NCBI GenBank assembly: GCA_900129595.1
Contig: FQWG01000013.1
Location: forward strand, 1 to 64,000
Direction: 5' to 3'
DNA from: Flavobacterium frigidimaris
GTDB taxonomy: Bacteria; Bacteroidota; Bacteroidia; Flavobacteriales; Flavobacteriaceae
DNA: 64,000 bases
Made by a program: the position numbers and the translations under genes. Shown piece after piece: positions 28,345-37,843 of this stretch. Every line of letters starts with the position of its first letter. Positions within the stretch are counted from its first letter, which is position 1. Below the pieces are notes generated by a model, which was not told where the DNA came from, ran no database searches, and saw only the letters and a list, made by a program, of their open reading frames with translations.

Positions 28345-30168
28345 ATGAAAAAAATAATCACCTTTTTTTGCCTTCAATTTTTCCTGTTTGCACAAGCACA
28401 GGAATACAGTTCATCCAACATTCATTCTCATAATGATTATGCTAGTAAACTTCCTTTTTACGAAGCCTATTCCAATGAAACCGGCGTTATCGAAGCCGAT
28501 GTTTTTTTTGTCAATAATGAGCTTTTTGTTGCCCATACTTCTAAAGAAATTACGCCACAAAACACACTAAAAAGTCAATATCTGGATCCGCTTTCTAATA
28601 AATTGAAAAGCCTGGACGGAAAAGCATATCCGAGTAATAAACCTTTGATTTTAATGATCGATATCAAAACAGAAGCCGATGAAACTTTAAAATTAATCAC
28701 CCAACAAATTAAAACCTATCCTGATTTAATTTCGAACAAAAATCTAAAAGTCGTAATTTCAGGAAACCGACCTTCTCCAACAAACTGGAAGGATTATCCT
28801 GATTTTATTTATTTTGACGGAAGATTAAACGAGAATTATTCTCCGGAACAATTATCCCGCGTTGAAATGATCAGCGAAGATTTAAAAGAAATCACCATTT
28901 GGAACGGGAAAGGCGTGATGACTCAGGCCGATGCTGAAAAAGTACAATCCATCATTAAAAAAGTACACGATCAAAATAAAAAAGTTCGTTTTTGGGCCAC
29001 GCAGGATAATGTAAATACGTGGATGAGTCTGATGAACCTTAAAGTTGATTTTATTGGTACGGATAATGTTCCGGAACTGACGCATTTCATCAACAATATC
29101 AAATCTACATTTTATCAAAATACCGAATTCCATCAGGCGTATGTTCCCGGAAATGGAGTATCATTTTCTAAGAAGAAACCGAAAAATGTTATTCTTTTAA
29201 TTGGTGACGGAATGGGTTTAACGCAGATCTATTCCGGTTACACGGCCAATAAAGGGCAACTGAGTTTGTTTAATATTCCAACACAGGGATTTTCGATCAC
29301 AAAATCTTCAGACAGTTATATTACCGATTCGGCTGCCGGAGCAACTGCAATGGCAACGGGACATAAGACCAATAACCGTTTTATAAGTGTTGATGAAAAC
29401 GGAAAACCTTTAGAATTAATCACCCAGCAATTGGCGAAGAAAAATTATAAAACGGCCATTATCTCAGCCGGAAATATTGCCGATGCTACGCCTGCTTGTT
29501 TTTACGCACATCAGCCGGAAAGAAGTTACTTTCAGTCTATAGCTGAAGATTTTTTAGCAAATCCTTCTGATATTTTGATTGGAGGAGGACCAAAAGAATT
29601 TACATCCCGAAAAGATGGTAAAGATCTTTCGAAGATCCTGATACAAAAAGGCTATACTTTTTCGGATAAATTCAGTTCTTTGGATACCATCAAAAATTCA
29701 AAATTTATTGTTTTGGATGATGCCTCGGTAGTTGCTATGAAGAATGGAAGAGGAGATTTTTTAAGCCGATCATTAGCCAAAGCAACCTCAACTTTTGCTA
29801 AAACTAAAAATCCATTTTTTATTATGGCCGAAGCTGCACAAATCGATTATGGCGGACATCAGAATAATGTAGAATCTGTAGTTCGCGAAATGCTGGATTT
29901 TGATAAAGTAGTGGGACAAGCGATGGAATATGTAGATAAAAATCCGGAAACATTATTAATCGTAACAGCTGATCATGAAACGGGCGGACTTTCCTTAATT
30001 GACGGAAGTATCGAAAAAGGTTATGTACATGGAAGTTTTAGCACAAATGATCATACCGCAGTTCCGGTTCCGGTTTTTGCTTACGGTCCGGGAGCTGAGA
30101 ATTTTATGGGAGTTTACCAGAATACCGCAATTTATACTAAGATTATGGAAGTTCTTTTTAAGAAATAG
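28345..30168 (+). CDS. Secreted phosphodiesterase-like/alkaline phosphatase fusion
   Basis: A 607-residue exported protein (signal peptide to about residue 18, FAQAQ). Residues 20-255 are a PI-PLC/GDPD-like barrel: HSHNDY (27-32), IEADVFF, FVAHT, LMIDIKTEAD and FWATQDN. Residues about 275-605 are an alkaline phosphatase: metal-binding IGDGMG (287-291), nucleophile Ser329 in TDSAAGATAMATGHK, AEAAQIDYGGH and TADHETGG. A single chain could first cut a phosphodiester and then release phosphate from the monoester. It lies 620 bases after the SusD gene in the same direction and is likely part of the same locus, perhaps with its own promoter. The precise substrate is not evident. Confidence 0.9.
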   Translation: MKKIITFFCLQFFLFAQAQEYSSSNIHSHNDYASKLPFYEAYSNETGVIEADVFFVNNELFVAHTSKEITPQNTLKSQYLDPLSNKLKSLDGKAYPSNKPLILMIDIKTEADETLKLITQQIKTYPDLISNKNLKVVISGNRPSPTNWKDYPDFIYFDGRLNENYSPEQLSRVEMISEDLKEITIWNGKGVMTQADAEKVQSIIKKVHDQNKKVRFWATQDNVNTWMSLMNLKVDFIGTDNVPELTHFINNIKSTFYQNTEFHQAYVPGNGVSFSKKKPKNVILLIGDGMGLTQIYSGYTANKGQLSLFNIPTQGFSITKSSDSYITDSAAGATAMATGHKTNNRFISVDENGKPLELITQQLAKKNYKTAIISAGNIADATPACFYAHQPERSYFQSIAEDFLANPSDILIGGGPKEFTSRKDGKDLSKILIQKGYTFSDKFSSLDTIKNSKFIVLDDASVVAMKNGRGDFLSRSLAKATSTFAKTKNPFFIMAEAAQIDYGGHQNNVESVVREMLDFDKVVGQAMEYVDKNPETLLIVTADHETGGLSLIDGSIEKGYVHGSFSTNDHTAVPVPVFAYGPGAENFMGVYQNTAIYTKIMEVLFKK

Positions 30169-30186
30169 AGCACTCTTTGAGATAAA

Positions 30187-30230
30187 AAACCGCTTCTTCA
30201 ATTCCTTTGAAAAGCGGTTTTTTTATTTTA
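30187..30230 (+). terminator. Intrinsic terminator after the phosphatase gene
   Basis: AAACCGCTT ... AAGCGGTTTTTTTATTTT; strong stem with a U-run 20 bases after the stop. Confidence 0.85.
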
Positions 30231-30310
30231 AAAAAAGTAAAGAGAAGATTCAGATCTATAAAAATTAAACTTAAAAATAGCGGATCATCTTCACAATAGA
30301 TACTTGAATA

Positions 30311-30922
30311 TTAATTTAAAGTAATCTGATAAGCACATCTTCTTTCGCCGGAAACAATATGACTAACGCGATTAATGATGACTTTGTTTCCCAAAACAGA
30401 TTTGAATGTATTTAATTCTGACGAACAAAAGCCCTGACATATTGTGGCCGCTGCACAAATTGGGCAATGGTTTTCGACCAAAAGGTAGCCTTGGTCATTC
30501 TTACAATATTCAGCCATATATCCTTCTCTCGTTCTTATTTCGACAAGTTTCTCCAGTTTTTCTTCCAGATTATCGATGGTATCTATTTCGTCATGATACT
30601 TCTTTTTCCCAGTTTCTTCATAAATATTAATAACATCGTCTAAAGTGTTTTTTCCCATCGAACTAATAATAGTAATAAGTTTCAAGGTCAATTCAGCATG
30701 TGTATCCGGAAATTTAGCATTTCCGTTTACAGTAAGGCTAAACGTTTTTTGAGGCCGCCCCACACCTTTAGATTCTTCCTGAGGCTGAATGAGTTCTTCC
30801 TCAACAAGTTTAACAAGCTGTTGTCTAACACCTTCCTTCGTTATTTTAAGCTCATGCGCAATCTCAAGAGCCGTAAGCGGACCCCGCATTTTGAGCAGCA
30901 TTAATATCTTATTTGTTGTCAT
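30311..30922 (-). CDS. Winged-helix regulator with C-terminal Cys cluster (SufR/ArsR-like)
   Basis: A 203-residue regulator. Residues 1-75 form a winged helix (MRGPLTALEIAHELKITKEGVRQQLVKLVEEELI then GRPQKTFSLT). The C-terminal half carries cysteines in AEYCKND, HCPIC, ICQGFC and RRCAY, a pattern like iron-sulfur sensing SufR-type repressors. A perfect 10-8-10 palindrome lies between its ATG and its -7 box, fitting autorepression, and a divergent promoter box faces the efflux genes. It may therefore govern the DUF2480-RND operon in response to redox or iron state. Ligand and target are inferred. Confidence 0.8.
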   Translation of the reverse strand: MTTNKILMLLKMRGPLTALEIAHELKITKEGVRQQLVKLVEEELIQPQEESKGVGRPQKTFSLTVNGNAKFPDTHAELTLKLITIISSMGKNTLDDVINIYEETGKKKYHDEIDTIDNLEEKLEKLVEIRTREGYMAEYCKNDQGYLLVENHCPICAAATICQGFCSSELNTFKSVLGNKVIINRVSHIVSGERRCAYQITLN

Positions 30923-30927
30923 AAATT

Positions 30928-30955
30928 AATAAAACAAGTATTTAGTTGTTTTATT
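30928..30955. promoter_or_regulatory. Perfect 10-8-10 palindromic operator
   Basis: Arms AATAAAACAA and TTGTTTTATT are separated by GTATTTAG. It begins six bases from the regulator ATG and overlaps the start region of its transcript. Confidence 0.65.
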
Positions 30956-30958
30956 ATG

Positions 30959-30975
30959 CAAAAATATTAATTTTG
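30959..30975. promoter_or_regulatory. Divergent -7 boxes
   Basis: Minus strand TATTTTTG (30959-30966) serves the regulator; plus strand TAATTTTG (30968-30975) points toward 31340. Both match TAnnTTTG. If the plus box is used, the leader to the DUF2480 gene is about 360 bases; only a 33-codon frame at 31067-31168 is seen in it. Confidence 0.5.
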
Positions 30976-31339
30976 CAGAACTTATCAAAGCTGAAGGGCA
31001 GATATTATTCTCCTAAAAGCAATCAACATTGTGAGTTACAGAATTTATTAATGCAAACTGTAGAGTATGGTACCAGAATTACGATCACCTCCCATGAGTT
31101 CCTATACCAGGATTGATGTACCTGTTTATATCGTTCCGTACTGGAATGTATTAATGAAAAATCTCTAAACAGTACATATCCTTCCCCTTAGATTTTAGAA
31201 ATCCCAAAAGCTTTTACTAAAGAGTAAAGCCGTTTTTACAACGTACTCAGCCTACTATAAAAAAAAGTATTTAGGCCGGGCAGGGAATACTTATGTCTAA
31301 AAATCAGCAAATAATTCAAATTTTTTAATCATCATAAAT

Positions 31340-31837
31340 ATGGAAATACTAAATAAAATAGAAGCTTCAGGCATACAAACCCTTGATTTACGGCCGTATA
31401 AACCCAACGAAAAAGATTTTACCGTATTTGATATCGTTCCTTTTCTCATCGAAGATTTCCTGCTGCAGGAAAAAGCATTCAGATCAGAAATGGCGAATAT
31501 AGACTGGAGCCAATATTCAGGAAAAGATGTAGTAATTACTTGTTCTAACGATGCCATTGTTCCGCTTTGGGCTTATGTATTAATCAGCTCACTAATGGCT
31601 CCCCATGCCTCAATAGTAGTCTATTCGACAACCGGAAATCACGTGGGTCTTTTATGGATGGAAAGAGTCAGACGAATAGAATTTTCGGCTTTTATCAGTC
31701 AAAAAGTAGTGCTGAAAGCAAATTCATCCCTGCCTGAAGAAATTCTGGTAATGGCCACAAGTCAGTTAATTAAATATGTACAAACCCTAATGTGGGGAGA
31801 AGCAGGTTCTCCTTTAATGATTTATAAAAGAAAATAA
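31340..31837 (+). CDS. DUF2480-family protein
   Basis: A 165-residue protein recognised as DUF2480 from FDIVPFLIEDFLLQEKAFR, WSQYSGKDVVITCSNDAIVPLWAYVLI and the terminal MWGEAGSPLMIYKRK. The function of the family is unknown. No signal or membrane segment is seen, so it is cytoplasmic. It ends eight bases before the efflux adaptor gene, which makes co-transcription likely. That pairing with an RND system is uncommon, as the family is usually found with housekeeping genes. Confidence 0.85.
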   Translation: MEILNKIEASGIQTLDLRPYKPNEKDFTVFDIVPFLIEDFLLQEKAFRSEMANIDWSQYSGKDVVITCSNDAIVPLWAYVLISSLMAPHASIVVYSTTGNHVGLLWMERVRRIEFSAFISQKVVLKANSSLPEEILVMATSQLIKYVQTLMWGEAGSPLMIYKRK

Positions 31838-31845
31838 ACGAAATA

Positions 31846-32970
31846 ATGAAAAAAATAATAGCCATACTGTTTATAGGAACGCTCTCGATCGTTTCATGTA
31901 ACAAAAAAAATACAGCACAAACAGCAAGTCCTGAAGCGTATCCCACGCTTATGCTAAAGGCTCAAAAAGCGGATGTTTCGGTTGAATATCCAACTACTTT
32001 AGAAGGAGAACAAACCGTAGAAATACGTTCTAAGATTGATGGATATATCGAACAGGTTTTTGTCGAAGAAGGTTCGGCTGTAGCCAAAGGTCAGGCTTTG
32101 TTTAAAATAGATGCCAATAGTTATGTACAGGAAGTAAACAACAAAAAAGCAGCTGTACTGGCTGCCGAAGCAAGTCTGGAAACAGCAGTGATTCAAACCA
32201 AAAGAACATCGGCTTTAGCAGAAAAGAAAATCATCAACAACTACGAATTAACCTCAGCCAAAAATATAGAGAGAGTAAAAAGAGCTGAATTAAGTCAGGC
32301 CAATGCTGATTTATCAGCGGCCAAATCAAAACTGGCGTTTACTAATATCGTAAGTCCTATTAATGGAGTGGTGGGAAGTCTGCCTTTTAAGATAGGAAGT
32401 TTGGTCAGTATTTCGGCACCCGAACCTTTAACCACGGTGGCGAATACCAAACACATTTACGCTTATTTTTCGCTGAGCCAGCAACAGTTAAATGCATTTT
32501 TAAACCAATATTCAGGCCATCAGTTAAAGGATAAATTCAGGAATATGCCAGCTGTTTCCCTAGTAACTTCTGATGGAGAAACCTATCCTGTAAAAGGAAA
32601 AATACAGACTTTGAGCGGGGTTCTAAATGCCAGTACAGGTTCAGCCAATTTCAAAGCTGTTTTTCCAAATCCCGAAGGCAAATTATGGAGTGGGGCAAGT
32701 GCGACAATTGTGATTCCAACCCAATTTACAGAGGTAATTCTGGTACCTAAAAAAGCGGTATTCGAATTGCAGGGACGCTTTTTTGTCTTTACAAAAGATG
32801 CACAAAACGTAGTGCACAACACCGAAATAAAAATAAGAAATACAGCAACCGAAAAAGAGTATCTGGTAACCGAAGGCGTGCAATCAGGAGATATTATTGT
32901 TACAGATGGAATTGGAAATCTAAGGGATGGAGTAAAAATCGCACCAAGAGCTGCTGCATCAAAAAAATAA
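31846..32970 (+). CDS. RND efflux periplasmic adaptor lipoprotein
   Basis: A 374-residue membrane-fusion protein with lipobox GTLSIVSC (Cys18). Domains run barrel-sandwich (EIRSKIDGYIEQVFVEEGSAVAKGQALFKID), coiled-coil hairpin (about 85-150), second lipoyl half (TNIVSPINGVVGSLPFKIGS), beta-barrel and membrane-proximal parts. It links the pump at 32977 to the channel at 36395 across the periplasm. It ends six bases before the pump start. The layout is of the AcrA/MexA type; substrates are probably toxic amphiphiles, which is inference. Confidence 0.93.
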   Translation: MKKIIAILFIGTLSIVSCNKKNTAQTASPEAYPTLMLKAQKADVSVEYPTTLEGEQTVEIRSKIDGYIEQVFVEEGSAVAKGQALFKIDANSYVQEVNNKKAAVLAAEASLETAVIQTKRTSALAEKKIINNYELTSAKNIERVKRAELSQANADLSAAKSKLAFTNIVSPINGVVGSLPFKIGSLVSISAPEPLTTVANTKHIYAYFSLSQQQLNAFLNQYSGHQLKDKFRNMPAVSLVTSDGETYPVKGKIQTLSGVLNASTGSANFKAVFPNPEGKLWSGASATIVIPTQFTEVILVPKKAVFELQGRFFVFTKDAQNVVHNTEIKIRNTATEKEYLVTEGVQSGDIIVTDGIGNLRDGVKIAPRAAASKK

Positions 32971-32976
32971 AAAGAC

Positions 32977-35900
32977 ATGTTTAAAAAATTTATAGAAAAT
33001 CCGGTATTATCCACCGTAATATCGATCATAATAGTGATTCTGGGATTGCTGGGACTGGCTTCTCTGCCCATATCACAATACCCCGAAATTGCCCCGCCAA
33101 CAGTTGTGGTAAATGCTTCGTATCAGGGAGCAAGTGCCAATGTGGTGATGAAAAGTGTCATTATCCCTCTCGAAGAACAAATCAACGGAGTCGAGAATAT
33201 GACCTATATGACTTCTACTGCCAGCAGCAATGGTAGTGCGGCCATAACCATATTTTTTAAACAGGGAACAAATCCTGATATGGCAGCCGTAAATGTGCAG
33301 AACAGGGTTACGAAAGCAACGAGTTTATTGCCGAATGAGGTTATTAAATCAGGTATTACAACCAGCAAACAGTTGAGTAGTACAGCCTTTAGTTTCTTGT
33401 TGTACAGCACAGACGGAAAATACGACGAAAAATTCCTTGATAATTACTTAAGGATAAACATCATGCCTGAGATGAAACGTGTCGAAGGGGTAGGAGGAAC
33501 CCAAATTTACAGCGAACAGGAATATTCGATGCGTATTTGGTTAAAACCTGATGCAATGGCAAATCAGGGCTTGGTTCCGGATGATATTATCAAAGCATTG
33601 CAGGAACAAAATATCGAAGCTGCTCCGGGGAAAATTGGAGAAAACAGTAAAGAATCTGTTCAATATGCATTAAAATTTACGGGTCGGCTGGAAGATCCTG
33701 CTGAATTTGAAAATATTGTTTTGCGCAGTGGCAAACAAGGCAGTTTATTACGGCTAAAAGATGTTGCAGACATTGAATTTGGAGCTTTAGATTATACAAC
33801 TTCCCTGATCACGCAAGGAAAAGTTTCTTCGGGAGGAGCGATAAGTCAGATTTCAGGATCGAATGCGAGAGAACTGATTATTGCCTGCGAGGATATCTTA
33901 AAAAAAGCGTCCAAAGATTTTCCTCCGGGAATAGAATACCATACGTTCCTGAACGCTAATGATTTTCTTGACGCTTCAATCGAAAAGGTAATTTATACCA
34001 TTATCGAAGCTTTTATACTGGTTTTTATTGTAGTATTTATCTTTTTACAGGATTTCAGATCGACATTGATACCTGCAATTGCCGTTCCGGTTTCGATTAT
34101 TGGTACTTTCTTTTTCCTGAAGTTATTTGGGTTTACGATCAATTTACTGACTCTTTTTGCTTTGGTTTTAGCCATTGGTATTGTCGTCGATGATGCGATT
34201 GTGGTTGTCGAGGCGGTTCATGCCAAGTTGGATCAGGGCGCTAAATCAGCGAAGAAAGCGACGATTCATGCGATGAGCGAAATTAGCGGAGCGATTATAT
34301 CGATCACCTTAATTATGTCGGCGGTATTTATTCCTGTTACTTTTATTACAGGTTCAGCAGGAGTGTTTTATAAACAATTTGGTTTGACATTAGCCGTAGC
34401 GATTTTGATTTCGGCAATTAACGCCTTGACTTTAAGCCCTGCCCTTTGTGCTATTTTACTCAAACCACACGATCCTGAAAATTCAAAACATCCAAAAGGT
34501 TTTCTACCCCGATTTTATACCGGTTTTAATGTCGCTTTTGATGCGGTTACAAACAAATATATCGGAGCAGTCCGATTCCTGATTCGCAGAAAATGGATTT
34601 CATTAATAGCCATCGCACTATTTGGATTGGTATTTTATGCGTTGATCAAAACGACTCCAACAGGTTTTGTACCTAATGATGATGGAGGGGCGATTTATGG
34701 AAATGTGGTTTTACCGCCCGCTTCGACACTAGAACGTACCGAAGAAATTACCAGGGAAATAGACAGTATTGCCAGAAGTATCCCTGAGGTAGAACTTTCA
34801 TCGACCCTTTCGGGAATGGATTTAATTCACGGTTCGGGAGGTTCGTACGGCGCATTATTTATCAGGCTGAGACCCTGGAACGAGAGAAAAGGAAAGACTC
34901 AGGACGTTACTTCGGTTGTAGGTCAGTTGTTCGCAAAAACGGCGCATATAAAAGGGGCAAGCATTATTTTCTTTGCTGCGCCCACCTTGCAGGGATTTGG
35001 AAACAGCAACGGATTCGAAGTACAATTACAGGATAAAACCGGAGGAAGTTACCAGAATTTCGAAAAAAATATCGGCAAGTTTATGGCCGCAATCAATCAG
35101 CGACCGGAAATTATGTACGCTACAAGTCCGTTTAATATCGGTTTTCCGGAAATGGAAGTCAATGTAAATGTAGCAAAATGTAAAGATGCGGGAGTATCTG
35201 TCAATACCGTACTGAATACACTTCAGGGGTATTTTGGAGGAATCTATGCTTCCGATATTAATAAATTTGGAAAACAATACAGAGTAATGCTGCAATCGCA
35301 TCCGGATTACCGGGCGAAAGAAAGTGATATCAATAAAGTTTTTGTTCGCACGGATAAAGGAGCAATGGCACCAATTTCAGAGTTTGTGACCTTGAAAAAA
35401 ACGTATGGTCCTGAATTTATCAACCGTTTCAATCTTTTTACCTCAACAACTGTTACAGGTTCTCCAAATGCAGGTTACAGTTCGGGTGATGCAATAAAAG
35501 CAATCAAAGAAGTGGCCGCACAAACATTAGAAAGAGGATATACCTATGAGTTTTCAGGTTTAACCAAAGAAGAATTATCGAGCGGAAGCCAGACGACCTT
35601 AATCTTCGGGCTTTGTCTGATCTTTATTTACTTCCTGTTAAGTGCACAATACAAGAGTTATATCCTGCCTTTTTCGGTACTGTTATCATTGCCAATAGGG
35701 CTTGCGGGGGCTTTTATATTTGCGAATCTTTTTGGGGTCGACAATAATATTTTTCTTCAGATCAGTTTGATCATGCTCATCGGACTTTTGGCAAAGAATG
35801 CGATTCTTATCGTAGAGTTTGCTTTATTGCATCGCCTGAGCGGAAGAAGCCTTGTACAGTCGGCTATATTTGGGGCAAAAGCCAGATTACGACCTATTTT

Positions 35901-36126
35901 GATGACCTCATTTGCTTTTATTTTCGGATTGATTCCGCTGATGATTGCGACTGGTGCCGGAGCATTGAGTAACAGATCAATTGGTACAGCTGCTGTGGGC
36001 GGAATGCTGATAGGTACCTTATTCGGGGTTTTTGTAATTCCGGTTTTGTTTATCATTTTCCAGTCGTTGCAGGAAAAAGTGGGGGGAATAAAAGAACCAG
36101 TTCACGAGCCTAGAAAGATCGAATAA
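32977..36126 (+). CDS. RND (AcrB/HAE1-type) efflux pump
   Basis: A 1049-residue inner-membrane proton-driven exporter, full length for HAE-1 pumps. Twelve membrane segments occur in two halves, each with a large periplasmic loop. The proton-relay pair lies in helix 4 (AIGIVVDDAIVVVEAV). Other signatures are FPEIAPPTVVV-like N-terminus (ISQYPEIAPPTV) and GLLAKNAILIVEFA in the second half. It works with the adaptor and outer-membrane channel genes on either side. No truncation is seen. Confidence 0.95.
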   Translation: MFKKFIENPVLSTVISIIIVILGLLGLASLPISQYPEIAPPTVVVNASYQGASANVVMKSVIIPLEEQINGVENMTYMTSTASSNGSAAITIFFKQGTNPDMAAVNVQNRVTKATSLLPNEVIKSGITTSKQLSSTAFSFLLYSTDGKYDEKFLDNYLRINIMPEMKRVEGVGGTQIYSEQEYSMRIWLKPDAMANQGLVPDDIIKALQEQNIEAAPGKIGENSKESVQYALKFTGRLEDPAEFENIVLRSGKQGSLLRLKDVADIEFGALDYTTSLITQGKVSSGGAISQISGSNARELIIACEDILKKASKDFPPGIEYHTFLNANDFLDASIEKVIYTIIEAFILVFIVVFIFLQDFRSTLIPAIAVPVSIIGTFFFLKLFGFTINLLTLFALVLAIGIVVDDAIVVVEAVHAKLDQGAKSAKKATIHAMSEISGAIISITLIMSAVFIPVTFITGSAGVFYKQFGLTLAVAILISAINALTLSPALCAILLKPHDPENSKHPKGFLPRFYTGFNVAFDAVTNKYIGAVRFLIRRKWISLIAIALFGLVFYALIKTTPTGFVPNDDGGAIYGNVVLPPASTLERTEEITREIDSIARSIPEVELSSTLSGMDLIHGSGGSYGALFIRLRPWNERKGKTQDVTSVVGQLFAKTAHIKGASIIFFAAPTLQGFGNSNGFEVQLQDKTGGSYQNFEKNIGKFMAAINQRPEIMYATSPFNIGFPEMEVNVNVAKCKDAGVSVNTVLNTLQGYFGGIYASDINKFGKQYRVMLQSHPDYRAKESDINKVFVRTDKGAMAPISEFVTLKKTYGPEFINRFNLFTSTTVTGSPNAGYSSGDAIKAIKEVAAQTLERGYTYEFSGLTKEELSSGSQTTLIFGLCLIFIYFLLSAQYKSYILPFSVLLSLPIGLAGAFIFANLFGVDNNIFLQISLIMLIGLLAKNAILIVEFALLHRLSGRSLVQSAIFGAKARLRPILMTSFAFIFGLIPLMIATGAGALSNRSIGTAAVGGMLIGTLFGVFVIPVLFIIFQSLQEKVGGIKEPVHEPRKIE

Positions 36127-36287
36127 AAGCTTTAGAGGCTATTTTTACAGCAAAGCACGCAAAGTTCTTTTACAAGGATGGTATTACAAAAACACAAAGT
36201 TCGCAAAGCTTTTTGTTGAGCCATCTTTGCCGTTATTTTTTTTTGCCACAGATTAAAAGATTTTAAAAATTTCTAATTTATTAATCC

Positions 36288-36362
36288 TCTCGCAAAGTCG
36301 CCAAGACGCCAAGTTTAAAAACTTAAAAAAGAAAAACTTAGCGACTCTGCGACTTTGCGAGA
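36288..36362. repeat. Intergenic inverted repeat in the pump-channel gap
   Basis: TCTCGCAAAGTCGC is paired with GCGACTTTGCGAGA across about 47 bases. Inner CCAAGTTT and AACTTAGCG also pair partly. It resembles REP-like palindromes of flavobacteria and could lower expression of the channel gene. Confidence 0.65.
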
Positions 36363-36394
36363 TTATTTCAGACTTATATTAAAAACATATTAAA

Positions 36395-37780
36395 ATGAAT
36401 AAATACAATTATAAAATAATAGTCATTATACTGATTACTTCCAGTATATGGAGTTCGTGCAAGATCACGAAACCGTATACAAAACCCGAAACAGCTGCAA
36501 CGTATCGTGAGCAGGAAAATAAGGATACAACAAATATGGGAACCATGAAATGGTCGGAACTATTTACAGATCCTGTCTTACAACAGCTTATTTCTGATGG
36601 ACTGGCAGCCAATCTGGATTTGAAGATTGCAGTAGAAAGAATCAATCAGGCAGGAATAAATGTCAAACTGAGCAAAGCTGCTTTTTTGCCTTCGGTAAAT
36701 GGAAATTTATCCGTAAAAGAATCGAGATTGGCTTTCCCGCAGGGATTTGGACTTTTCGATCAGTCGACACAATATGATTTGGGGATTTCGGCCGGATGGG
36801 AAATCGATGTTTGGGGTAAATTAAAAAGTGCCAGGAAAAGCGCATTGGCAAATCTATTGGCGACGGATGCTGCGAAGCGTGCTGTTCAGACCCAATTGAT
36901 TGCCAATATTGCCAATTCGTATTATGAGTTATTACTTCTTGACGAGCAACTAAAAGTACTTAAAAAGACCGCCAAAAACAGAGAAACAGATGCAGAAACG
37001 ATTAAAGTGCTCTTCCAAAACTCTATTATCAATGGCGTTGCCGTAGTGCAAAGTGAAGCGAATTTTTATGAAGCTGAATTGGCGATTCCGGATATCGAAC
37101 AAAAGATAACTGAAACCGAACATGCTTTATGCGTGCTTCTGGCAAAATCCCCAACTAAAATTGAACGCAGCGTTCTGGAAAAACAAAAGCTTACGTACGA
37201 TCTTAAAATTGGAGTTCCGATGCAGCTTCTGGCCAATCGTCCTGATGTACAGCAAGCAGAATATAATTTTAGAGCGGCATTTGAAGAAAGTAATGTTGCA
37301 AGTGCTTATTTCTATCCCGCTTTGACCATCAGCGGAGCAGCCGGTTTTTCGAGCTTTGGTCTGAAAGACTGGTTTACAAACGGAGGACTTTTTGGGAATA
37401 TCGCCGGAGGACTTACGCAGCCCATTTTTAATAAAGGAATCAATAAAGGAAGGTTAGCGACTGCTTTATCTTTACAAAAAGAAGCACTTTATAATTTCGA
37501 ATTTTCGATGTTAAAGGCAAGCGTGGAAGTTTCGAATGCCTTGTCTCAATATGATAACGCCGCTTTAAAAGAAGAAAAAAGGAAGAAACAGTTAGCAGCT
37601 TTATTGAAAGCAGTAGAATTTAATAAAGAGTTATTGAACAATTCAACAACCAATTATACAGATGTATTAACGGCGGAACAAAATTTATTAAACGCACAAT
37701 TAAGAGGTATTGACGATCAAAGCCAGAAATTGCATGCGGTTGTGAATTTGTATCGCTCTCTTGGCGGAGGCTGGAACTAA
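36395..37780 (+). CDS. TolC/NodT-family outer-membrane efflux channel
   Basis: A 461-residue lipoprotein of the OEP family (SSIWSSC, Cys22). Two repeated halves give the barrel-helix layout: WSELFTDPVLQQLISDGLAANLDLKIAVERINQA opens the first, and LANRPDVQQAEYNFRAAFEESNVASAYFYPALTISG the second. The C-terminal YRSLGGGWN is a family signature. It completes the tripartite pump. A terminator follows 26 bases after the stop. Confidence 0.93.
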   Translation: MNKYNYKIIVIILITSSIWSSCKITKPYTKPETAATYREQENKDTTNMGTMKWSELFTDPVLQQLISDGLAANLDLKIAVERINQAGINVKLSKAAFLPSVNGNLSVKESRLAFPQGFGLFDQSTQYDLGISAGWEIDVWGKLKSARKSALANLLATDAAKRAVQTQLIANIANSYYELLLLDEQLKVLKKTAKNRETDAETIKVLFQNSIINGVAVVQSEANFYEAELAIPDIEQKITETEHALCVLLAKSPTKIERSVLEKQKLTYDLKIGVPMQLLANRPDVQQAEYNFRAAFEESNVASAYFYPALTISGAAGFSSFGLKDWFTNGGLFGNIAGGLTQPIFNKGINKGRLATALSLQKEALYNFEFSMLKASVEVSNALSQYDNAALKEEKRKKQLAALLKAVEFNKELLNNSTTNYTDVLTAEQNLLNAQLRGIDDQSQKLHAVVNLYRSLGGGWN

Positions 37781-37805
37781 AAGGTTCAGAATTTCAGGAA
37801 ATTAT

Positions 37806-37842
37806 AAAGCTCAATCTAGTAACGATTGGGCTTTGTTTTTTT
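37806..37842 (+). terminator. Intrinsic terminator of the RND operon
   Basis: AAAGCTCAATC/GATTGGGCTTT followed by GTTTTTTT. It sits against the stop of the convergent MFS gene. Confidence 0.8.
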
Positions 37843-37843
37843 A

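Noticed and set aside
31067-31168. 33-codon frame in the leader before the DUF2480 gene
   Set aside because: No homology, composition or start signal supports translation; kept only as a note.
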